The position numbers and the translations under genes are program-made. The notes beneath the pieces were generated by a model, which was not told where the DNA came from, searched no databases, and saw nothing but the letters and a program-made list of their open reading frames with translations. From an uncultured Bacteroidia bacterium (GTDB lineage: Bacteria; Bacteroidota; Bacteroidia; Bacteroidales; Prolixibacteraceae): a stretch of DNA of 64,000 bases. Below, piece by piece: positions 43,971-52,647 of the stretch. The stretch's first letter is position 1; each line of letters opens with the position of its first letter. The DNA lies in assembly GCA_903918045.1 (NCBI GenBank), contig CAIXCY010000108.1, forward strand, positions 1 to 64,000, written 5' to 3'.

Positions 43971-44888
43971 ATGAAAACTTTTATATCGCAAACAAAATTA
44001 ATGTTAACCGGTGAATACCTTGTACTTAAAGGAGCGCTTTCACTGGCGTTACCTTTACGGTTTACCCAAAAGCTCACTGTAACTGAGCATGAGGGAATCC
44101 CTTCGGTGAGGTGGAAATCAATGATTGATACTAAATTATGGTTTAATTCTACCCTGCTCCTCCCCGACTTTCGAATTGCAGAAACGAATATTCCTCAATT
44201 ATCTGAAACCCTGGTCCAAATTCTGAAAACTGCTAAATTACTTAATCCCAATTTCCTTAAGAACTCAACCGATTATCAGGTAACTTCATTCATGGATTTT
44301 GATCCGGCCTGGGGCATCGGTTCAAGCAGTTCCCTGATTTCAAATATAGCTTACTGGGCCGAATGCGATCCCTTCGAGCTAAATAATCGTATCTTTAACG
44401 GTTCAGGATATGATATCGCATGCGCCAGGTCTGAATCTCCAATTATATTTAATCTGTCTGAAAAGAGACCAGTTTACAGGAATTCCGGATTTGATCCCTC
44501 ATTTCGTAATCAAATCTATTTCATTTACCTGAATCGCAAACAAAATTCGAAGGAAGCCATTCAGAAACTGGACTTTTCAAGCGCAAATGCAAGCGCCCTC
44601 TCTGCAATATCTGAAATTACTCTCGCAATGGAACAGGCAAATGACCTGGAAACATTTGAGCAATTAATGACCCTGCACGAGGAAATAATTTCAAATATAG
44701 TTCAGATAAAGCCTATTAAGTTACTTTATTTCAATGACTTTAATGGGTCCATAAAATCGTTGGGCGCCTGGGGTGGAGATTATATCATGGCTGTTTCATC
44801 CGAATCGGAAGAATATGTCCGAGACTATTTTAATTCGAAAAATTTAAATACGATTTTCAGATTTGACGAAATTGCAATGTTTCATTAG
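43971..44888 (+). CDS. GYDIA-family GHMP kinase, possible phosphomevalonate kinase
   Basis: A 305-residue GHMP kinase. I take the ATG at 43971, giving 'MKTFISQTKLMLTGEYLVLK'; a TTG at 43956 is possible. 'FDPAWGIGSSSSLISNIAYW' is the ATP-binding loop of GHMP kinases, and 'NGSGYDIACARSESPI' is the motif that names the GYDIA family of Bacteroidota. The substrate of this family is not proven as far as I know. In this cluster mevalonate kinase and diphosphomevalonate decarboxylase are present and a phosphomevalonate kinase is the only missing kinase, so that is the natural candidate. It sits between mvaA and mvaD. Confidence 0.8.
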   Translation: MKTFISQTKLMLTGEYLVLKGALSLALPLRFTQKLTVTEHEGIPSVRWKSMIDTKLWFNSTLLLPDFRIAETNIPQLSETLVQILKTAKLLNPNFLKNSTDYQVTSFMDFDPAWGIGSSSSLISNIAYWAECDPFELNNRIFNGSGYDIACARSESPIIFNLSEKRPVYRNSGFDPSFRNQIYFIYLNRKQNSKEAIQKLDFSSANASALSAISEITLAMEQANDLETFEQLMTLHEEIISNIVQIKPIKLLYFNDFNGSIKSLGAWGGDYIMAVSSESEEYVRDYFNSKNLNTIFRFDEIAMFH

Positions 44889-44919
44889 GATCTCAAAAAT
44901 CATAAACAGTAAATTATTG

Positions 44920-45987
44920 ATGAGCGAAGAGATAATAATTATTGGATGGAAAGCCCCTTCGAATATTGCCCTGGTAAAATATTGGGGGAAAAGGGGAAAT
45001 CAGCTCCCGGAAAATGGATCGTTAAGCATTACTTTAGAAAATTCTACAACAACCACCTTTCTCTCTTTTCAGAAAAAAAGCGAAAAGGGGGACACCATTT
45101 CACTGAAATACTATTTTCACAAGGAGCAGGTTTTGCCCTTTGAAAAAAAGACTGAATTGCTGCTGAACAAGTTATGCTCTGAAATGCCTTTTCTTGTGGA
45201 TTATGAACTTGTTTTTCATAGCGAGAATAATTTCCCCCATTCAACAGGAATTGCCTCTTCTGCTTCTTCTATGAGTGCGCTTGCCCTCTGCCTGGTAAGT
45301 ATGGAGGAGATAGTCAATGCCAATCAACTCGAAAATGATGAATTTTTCAGGCGAGCTTCACTAATTGCAAGGCTGGGTTCCGGAAGCGCTTCGCGATCCG
45401 TTTACGGTGGGCTGGTATCCTGGGGATCGAGCGACTCAATCGCAAATTCCTCCGATGAGTATGCCACCCCTTTCCTGCTGCATGAGGGAAGCCGTCTGAA
45501 TAAGGTCATGGATATCATATTGATTGTGAGCTCAAAGGAGAAGTCTGTTTCAAGTACGAAAGGACATGCACTTATGTCTGAACATCCTTATCGTGAAGCC
45601 CGAAAAATGCAGGCGAACAATAATCTAATCAAAATTACGGAAGCCATTCGCATTGATGATTACCAATCAATTGCAGAAATTGCAGAAAATGAGGCACTTT
45701 CACTTCATGCACTCTTAATGACTTCGGGTTCAGATGGGCTATTGTTAAAGCCCAATACGTTGTATATCCTGGAAGAGATTAAACGATTCAGGGAAACGTC
45801 CGGTCTTGATCTTTTTTTTACAATTGATGCAGGACCCAATGTCCACCTTATCTATTACGAAGACCAGCGTGAACAGGTGCTTGAATTTGTCCGTCAAAAC
45901 CTGAGTCAGTATTGCGAAGATGGCCGGTGGATTGATGATCAGTTCGGCAGCGGACCGCAAAAGATAACATCCGTGATGAAGAACTGA
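44920..45987 (+). CDS. mvaD: Diphosphomevalonate decarboxylase
   Basis: A 355-residue GHMP-family enzyme that converts diphosphomevalonate to isopentenyl diphosphate with ATP. The start at ATG 44920 gives 'WKAPSNIALVKYWGKRGNQL', the family's N-terminus; the frame is open back to 44863 but that overlaps the kinase gene. 'NNFPHSTGIASSASSMSALA' is the ATP loop, 'RLGSGSASRSVYGGLVSWGS' holds the arginine and serine of the active site, and 'FTIDAGPNVHLIY' the conserved aspartate. It ends one base before the mevalonate kinase ATG, so the two are likely coupled. Confidence 0.92.
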   Translation: MSEEIIIIGWKAPSNIALVKYWGKRGNQLPENGSLSITLENSTTTTFLSFQKKSEKGDTISLKYYFHKEQVLPFEKKTELLLNKLCSEMPFLVDYELVFHSENNFPHSTGIASSASSMSALALCLVSMEEIVNANQLENDEFFRRASLIARLGSGSASRSVYGGLVSWGSSDSIANSSDEYATPFLLHEGSRLNKVMDIILIVSSKEKSVSSTKGHALMSEHPYREARKMQANNNLIKITEAIRIDDYQSIAEIAENEALSLHALLMTSGSDGLLLKPNTLYILEEIKRFRETSGLDLFFTIDAGPNVHLIYYEDQREQVLEFVRQNLSQYCEDGRWIDDQFGSGPQKITSVMKN

Positions 45988-46893
45988 ATGGATTACCCTG
46001 CCAAAATAATCCTCTTTGGAGAGTATGGGATAATCTTGAATTCCAAGGCTCTGGCTATCCCCTATCCAAAATTTTCGGGTAAATTCTGTATGCCCGAAAA
46101 TTCCGGTAATAAACTTTCAAAAAAAACTGATGAATCGAATGGTGCCTTAGCTGATCTAAATAATTACTTTAAATCGAACAGAGGGAAGTTTAAATTTCTG
46201 GACCTCATTAAATTTGCAGAGGATATCCGGAAAGGGTTGTATTTTGATTCGACAATACCATTAGGCTCTGGATTGGGAAGCTCGGGAGCCCTTACTGCCG
46301 CAGTTTATGACCGTTACCGAATAGAAAGCCAGTCAGATGATCTATACCTAATTAAAACTAAACTAGCCGCTATTGAATCCTCTTTCCATGGGGTAAGTTC
46401 CGGAACTGACCCGTTTATATGCTGGATAAAGAAACCGGTACTACTTGAAAATAAATCAGAATTTAAAACAGCTATCGACCTCTCCCCTTTTTTCAATATG
46501 TATACTGTGTTCTTAATCAATTCACACGCTGTTGGAAATACCGGTGCGTTGGTGACGCTATTCATGGATCAATATCAGCAACCCGAATTCAAAGAAAAGA
46601 TTGATCATGAGTACCTCCCCGTAATAAATCAAACTATTGATGCCGTAATCGCTGCTGATTTCAGTACTTTTGAGCGGTCATTGATTGAGTATTCGCAGTT
46701 TCAGCTTAGTCATTTCACGCAAATGATCGCACCCGATATGATAAATCATTTTAAACTGGGAAATGAGAGCGGGGATTTCTGTTTAAAGATTTGTGGTTCA
46801 GGAGGTGGCGGATTTATATTAGGATTTTCACGTTACCCTGAAAAAGCAAAAGCCTATTTTAATTTAAACCATCTTGATTATACGATTGTTTAA
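45988..46893 (+). CDS. mvk: Mevalonate kinase
   Basis: A 301-residue GHMP kinase that phosphorylates mevalonate at the 5-hydroxyl. 'MDYPAKIILFGEYGIILNSK' is the N-terminal motif, 'IPLGSGLGSSGALTAAVYDR' the ATP loop, 'SSFHGVSSGTDPFICWIKKP' the substrate-site segment typical of mevalonate kinases, and 'LKICGSGGGGFILGFSRYPE' the third motif. It is the last gene of the leucine-mevalonate run; lipA follows after 70 bp. No HMG-CoA synthase gene is found anywhere in the window. Confidence 0.85.
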   Translation: MDYPAKIILFGEYGIILNSKALAIPYPKFSGKFCMPENSGNKLSKKTDESNGALADLNNYFKSNRGKFKFLDLIKFAEDIRKGLYFDSTIPLGSGLGSSGALTAAVYDRYRIESQSDDLYLIKTKLAAIESSFHGVSSGTDPFICWIKKPVLLENKSEFKTAIDLSPFFNMYTVFLINSHAVGNTGALVTLFMDQYQQPEFKEKIDHEYLPVINQTIDAVIAADFSTFERSLIEYSQFQLSHFTQMIAPDMINHFKLGNESGDFCLKICGSGGGGFILGFSRYPEKAKAYFNLNHLDYTIV

Positions 46894-46901
46894 AAGATGG
46901 C

Positions 46902-46922
46902 GACTGGTAACTGGCGGCTGGC
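46902..46922 (+). repeat. Three 7-bp imperfect tandem repeats
   Basis: GACTGGT, AACTGGC and GGCTGGC follow one another between mevalonate kinase and lipA. The units share the core CTGG. Such short CTGG-rich repeats occur in intergenic DNA of some Bacteroidota; a role is not known. Confidence 0.35.
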
Positions 46923-46963
46923 AAGGAATCGTTAATATAAAATTTCAAGACTATAAATAATAT

Positions 46964-47818
46964 ATGAGTACAATTACCCGAAGACTTCCCGACTGGATGA
47001 AAACACCGCTTCCTTCGGGAAAGGAATATGTAGCCTTAAAAAATCTGGCAGCTACTCAGCAGTTAAATACAATCTGCGTGAGCGGGAACTGTCCGAATAA
47101 AGCTGAATGTTGGGGCGCATCAACAGCAAGTTTTATGATTTTGGGTGAAAAATGTACCCGTAACTGCAGGTTCTGTGATGTGAAAAATATGATACCCGAT
47201 GCAGTAGATCTTGAAGAGCCGATAAGGTTGGCAGAAACAATTAAAACATTGAAAATTAAACATTGCGTGATCACCTCTGTTACACGTGACGATCTTGATG
47301 ACGGTGGTGCAGCACTTTGGGCGTTAACAATCAGAACAGTTAAAGCGGTTAATCCCGGAATCACCATGGAGACTCTGATTCCCGATTTTTATGCCAATAA
47401 AGAGCTGATTCAGCAAGTGATTGATGCGCGACCAGAAGTAATTTCTCACAATATGGAGACTGTTCGCAGACTTACACCAAAAGTTAGGGATATCGCCCGG
47501 TATGACAGGAGTCTTAAGGTAATTGAAATTATTGCAGCTTCAGGAATTGTCCCAAAATCCGGCATTATGGTCGGATTAGGCGAGACCGAAGAGGAGGTTC
47601 TCCAGACAATGGATGATCTGCTCAAAGCAGGTTGCAGAGTATTAACTATTGGCCAGTATCTTCAGCCAACCTCCCATCACCTTAAGATTGAAGAATTTAT
47701 AAAGCCCGAAATCTTTATCAAATACCGTGAAGCTGCTCTGGAAAAAGGTTTCAAAATGGTTGAAAGCAGTCCGCTGGTTCGTTCATCCTACCGTGCTGAA
47801 AGACATGTGCACGCTTAA
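46964..47818 (+). CDS. lipA: Lipoyl synthase
   Basis: A 284-residue radical-SAM enzyme that inserts two sulfurs into protein-bound octanoate. The auxiliary cluster cysteines C38, C43 and C49 ('CVSGNCPNKAECW') and the radical-SAM set C64, C68 and C71 ('CTRNCRFC') are all present, and the C-terminal 'ESSPLVRSSYRAE' supplies the serine ligand of the auxiliary cluster. Lipoate is needed by the E2 partners of the oxoacid dehydrogenases, including the E1 at 33492 and the SucAB pair at 59612-63616, so its place on the same strand just after the leucine-mevalonate run is sensible. Confidence 0.95.
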   Translation: MSTITRRLPDWMKTPLPSGKEYVALKNLAATQQLNTICVSGNCPNKAECWGASTASFMILGEKCTRNCRFCDVKNMIPDAVDLEEPIRLAETIKTLKIKHCVITSVTRDDLDDGGAALWALTIRTVKAVNPGITMETLIPDFYANKELIQQVIDARPEVISHNMETVRRLTPKVRDIARYDRSLKVIEIIAASGIVPKSGIMVGLGETEEEVLQTMDDLLKAGCRVLTIGQYLQPTSHHLKIEEFIKPEIFIKYREAALEKGFKMVESSPLVRSSYRAERHVHA

Positions 47819-47829
47819 GTTCAAATCAA

Positions 47830-48486
47830 GTGAAAAAAATAACCTATAGCAAAGTTCTTGGAATCAGAAATCTGACCGAATCGACCTATGTACTCAGGCT
47901 TGAAAAGGGGGATTTTGAATTCAAAGCGGGACAATACCTTGTGCTGAATGTTCCGGGGGAATATAAGGCACGCGAATATTCTATCTACAGCCCCGAGGAA
48001 TCTTCATTTATAGACCTGCTGATTAAGGAAGTAGACAAGGGTGAAGTGTCTAAGGAGCTAAAATATATGAAAATCGGCACGAAGGTTGAGATTAAAGGTC
48101 CTTTTGGTTTTTTTGTACTTCGGGATAATAAGTCAGCTGAAACCAAGCACTACACCTTTATTGCAACCGGTACCGGAATATCGCCTTTTCACAGTATTAT
48201 CCTATCGAATTCAGATCTCGACTATGAAGTTATCCATGGGGTAAGACATGGCTACGAAGCTTATGATTCTTCTGATTATCAAGAGGATCATTACCATTTA
48301 TGCACTTCGCGTGAACATGGTGAAAATTTTTATGGACATGTGACCCACTACCTTAAGACGAAGGGGATCAGGAAAGATTCAGTTTATTATATCTGTGGAA
48401 ATTCGGTAATGGTTAATGAAGTAACTGAGTTACTTGAGCAAAACGGTATCCGACCGGAAAATATTCGAACGGAGGTATTCTTTTAA
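47830..48486 (+). CDS. Ferredoxin-NADP reductase-like flavoprotein
   Basis: A 218-residue FAD/NAD(P)-binding oxidoreductase that starts with GTG, 11 bp after lipA. The FAD domain has 'FKAGQYLVLNVPGEYKAREY' and 'SIYSPEES', the RxYS-type flavin motif. The NAD(P) half has 'YTFIATGTGISPFHSIILS' and 'YYICGNSVMVNEVTELLEQN'. It is shorter than many ferredoxin-NADP reductases and carries no iron-sulfur domain, so it needs a separate electron partner. Donating electrons for LipA or another iron-sulfur enzyme is possible from position, but not proven. Confidence 0.8.
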   Translation: MKKITYSKVLGIRNLTESTYVLRLEKGDFEFKAGQYLVLNVPGEYKAREYSIYSPEESSFIDLLIKEVDKGEVSKELKYMKIGTKVEIKGPFGFFVLRDNKSAETKHYTFIATGTGISPFHSIILSNSDLDYEVIHGVRHGYEAYDSSDYQEDHYHLCTSREHGENFYGHVTHYLKTKGIRKDSVYYICGNSVMVNEVTELLEQNGIRPENIRTEVFF

Positions 48487-48505
48487 CTTTTAAGTCCGAG
48501 CAAAC

Positions 48506-48727
48506 GTGAATTCAAAGTACGATTCTTCCTCATGTGCTCGCTGCGATAAACAGCATATCTGTACTGGCACACCGACCTGTCCATGTTTTGATCTGCCTGT
48601 GCCAGCGGAGACTCTCGAATATATCGCTGATCATTTTGAGGAATGTCTTTGTAATGAGTGTATGGAGGAGCTGAAAAGTAAATTGTCAGCATCAGAATAT
48701 TCAGAATTAAAGAATTTTCAGAATTAA
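48506..48727 (+). CDS. Cysteine-rich CWC-family small protein
   Basis: A 73-residue protein starting with GTG at 48506. Eight cysteines are grouped as 'CARCDKQHICTGTPTCPCFD' and 'CLCNEC', which is the Cys_rich_CWC pattern; it probably binds zinc or an iron-sulfur centre. The function of the family is unknown. It follows the flavoprotein gene after 19 bp and is the last gene before the bidirectional terminator at 48851, so it belongs to the lipA unit. Confidence 0.75.
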   Translation: MNSKYDSSSCARCDKQHICTGTPTCPCFDLPVPAETLEYIADHFEECLCNECMEELKSKLSASEYSELKNFQN

Positions 48728-48850
48728 ATGACATCCCAAGTATTGGTTTCAATTTCCCTATTCTGCTCATTCTTAATATTTGAATATCAAATCCCCCCCT
48801 TGCTCCCATTTTGAAAAAGGGCGATAACTTCACCTCAGGCTAATTGTCAC

Positions 48851-48886
48851 AAAAAAAGCTGCTCCAAAAATGGAACAGCTTTTTTT
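48851..48886. terminator. Bidirectional terminator between CWC gene and yidC
   Basis: AAAAAAAGCTGCTCCA (48851-48866) and TGGAACAGCTTTTTTT (48871-48886) pair over 16 bases with one mismatch; the A and T runs let it work on both strands. It separates the plus-strand lipA unit from the converging yidC gene. Confidence 0.8.
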
Positions 48887-48902
48887 GTGGGTAATTTCTT
48901 TG

Positions 48903-50846
48903 CTATTTCTTCTTCTGAGGAACATTCCGCTGTTTAGACATCTCTTCAAGACGGGTCTGAAATTTAGATTTCGTAACCGGCATTTTCTGCTTCGCCTTCA
49001 ATTGCGCATGAATTGCATCTTCGTTAATCAGCTTCTTAAAGATAAACATCTGAACAAAGGTAAATACAAGTGACAGGAAGTAGTACAAACTTAATCCTGA
49101 TGCATAGCTGTTAAAGATAAACAGGAACATTACTGGCATCATATACATCATCGTTTTCATTCCTGGCATCTGCTGGGTTCCGGCAGAGCTCATCTCGTTG
49201 TTGTACTTCACATAGAGGATATTTGTAGCTGTCATCAACAAACAGAACAAACTAACATGATTTCCGTACCATGGTATCTCAAAGGGTAGCGTGGCTATCG
49301 AGTCGAACGAAGAGAGGTCGTGCGCCCAAAGGAAACTCTGTTGCCTTAATTCAATCGAGATTGGGAAGAAATAGAACATCGCAACTAGGATAGGCATCTG
49401 GAAGAGCATTGGCAGACACCCTCCCATTGGATTGACACCTGCCTTTTTGTAGAGCGCCATAACAGCCTGCTGCGACTCCATCTTTTTATCTTCCCCGAAT
49501 TTTTTCTGAATCTCTTCAATTTCAGGCTTTAACAATCTCATCTTAGCCTGAGATATATAAGATTTGTAGGTAAAAGGGGCAACAATGAGCTTAACGTAAA
49601 TGGTTAATAATAAAATGATTAATCCAAAATTACCGATGTATCTGCGAAGAAAGTCAAATGCAGGGATAATGATGTACTTATTCACCCAACCAATTACAGT
49701 CCAACCCAACGATAACTCCTCTTCCAGTTTAATGTCATACTGCTTAAGCGTATTGTATTGATTAGGACCAAAATAGAATCGGGCTGGAAATGTTTCACTT
49801 CCCGAATTATCCAAAGGAATTGTTAAATCAGCGCTCATATCTGAGACAAATGAAGGATCTTTATCCCGTTTCTTTGTACTCACCTGCCCGTTTAAAAAGG
49901 CTTTATCGGTTGCGATTAATGCCGAAGAGAAGAACAATGTCTTAAAACTCACCCATTCGACTTTCGTTGTCAAAGGTTTTGTTTCAGATTTTGTAGGGGC
50001 TATCTTATCAACTTCATCCTTGAAATATTTGAAATAGCTGGTAGCATAGTTATCCTCTCCGAATTTTGAAACTTTTTCCTGGCGGGGCAATTCCATTGTC
50101 CAGGCAAAATTGATATAGTTTGAATTGGCGCCCATCACATTTTTAAGTCCTGCAGTGTGGATGTCAAATCCAACCATAAAGGAGTTATGTTTCAATGAGT
50201 AGGTATATTCTACAAGAACACCATTACTGGCATCAAGGCGCATTGTAAGCGATTTGGCACCTGTATTCCCCTCTTTGTTAAACTTTTCGCGACCCTCTTT
50301 TCCTTTCGAAACAGCAGCGCCTGAAACCATTATAACAGTATCAGTTACAGATGGTACAAAATAGAACTGGTCAGTTTGGATACTTTTATTTTGTGAAAAG
50401 AAATTTAGGCCGAAACGGTTCTTATCCCCTTCAAAAAGGACAAGAGGCTCTCCGTTAAACCGTTTATACCCCTTTAATTCAACGGAATAGATCTTACCAC
50501 CCTTGTTTGAAACCTTGATTTTCATCAGGTTATTCTCAAGTGTTATGAAATGTTCCGTACCTTTAACTGCTTCCGAAAATACCCCATAGAGGCTTTTCAA
50601 TTCGCTGTTTGCCTGGGATTTACCAGTGCTGTCTGTGGTTGCCCCGGATAATTTAGCCTTAAGAATCGCCTCTGATTCCTTTGCCTTTAAATCAGTCTGC
50701 CGGGCATTTTCGGCTTCAACCTGTACAATTGAATCACTTTGACGTTTTGCAGCATCAATTTCGCTTTGCGAAGGTTTATTGAAGTAACTGAACGTTATCA
50801 GAATCACAAAAATCAGGGCGAACCCTGTAATCATATTTTTATCCAT
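48903..50846 (-). CDS. yidC: Membrane protein insertase YidC
   Basis: A 647-residue inner-membrane insertase that works with or without SecYEG. An N-terminal helix ('MITGFALIFVILITFSYFN') and a large periplasmic domain (about 60-350) are followed by the conserved five-helix core from about 375: 'FGLIILLLTIYVKLIVAPFT', 'KSYISQAKMRLLKPEIEEIQ', 'AGVNPMGGCLPMLFQMPILV' and 'MMYMMPVMFLFIFNSYASGL'. The C-terminal tail is basic ('MSKQRNVPQKKK'). It lies 21 bp downstream of pyrG, a pairing common in the phylum. Confidence 0.95.
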   Translation of the reverse strand: MDKNMITGFALIFVILITFSYFNKPSQSEIDAAKRQSDSIVQVEAENARQTDLKAKESEAILKAKLSGATTDSTGKSQANSELKSLYGVFSEAVKGTEHFITLENNLMKIKVSNKGGKIYSVELKGYKRFNGEPLVLFEGDKNRFGLNFFSQNKSIQTDQFYFVPSVTDTVIMVSGAAVSKGKEGREKFNKEGNTGAKSLTMRLDASNGVLVEYTYSLKHNSFMVGFDIHTAGLKNVMGANSNYINFAWTMELPRQEKVSKFGEDNYATSYFKYFKDEVDKIAPTKSETKPLTTKVEWVSFKTLFFSSALIATDKAFLNGQVSTKKRDKDPSFVSDMSADLTIPLDNSGSETFPARFYFGPNQYNTLKQYDIKLEEELSLGWTVIGWVNKYIIIPAFDFLRRYIGNFGLIILLLTIYVKLIVAPFTYKSYISQAKMRLLKPEIEEIQKKFGEDKKMESQQAVMALYKKAGVNPMGGCLPMLFQMPILVAMFYFFPISIELRQQSFLWAHDLSSFDSIATLPFEIPWYGNHVSLFCLLMTATNILYVKYNNEMSSAGTQQMPGMKTMMYMMPVMFLFIFNSYASGLSLYYFLSLVFTFVQMFIFKKLINEDAIHAQLKAKQKMPVTKSKFQTRLEEMSKQRNVPQKKK

Positions 50847-50867
50847 AAAATGTAATGATCGTATTTT

Positions 50868-52496
<1,629 letters not shown>

Positions 52497-52517
52497 CTAA
52501 AAGTTCGCAAAGTAACG

Positions 52518-52555
52518 AATTTTAATCGGAAACCCCGTATGGTAGGATTAAAATT
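52518..52555. promoter_or_regulatory. Inverted repeat upstream of pyrG
   Basis: AATTTTAATC (52518-52527) and GATTAAAATT (52546-52555) are exact reverse complements with an 18-bp spacer. A -7-like TTACTTTGC (read on the minus strand, about 52507-52515) lies just downstream. It could be an operator or an RNA hairpin. The rest of the 52476-52647 gap shows nothing else. Confidence 0.35.
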
Positions 52556-52647
52556 ACGTTACATTACTGAATTGAAAAGTCCGGGCCAGACTTGTTCATG
52601 GTTTGAAGTAGTCGGGCTCGGACTGAATTAATGCTATTAGCCAATCG

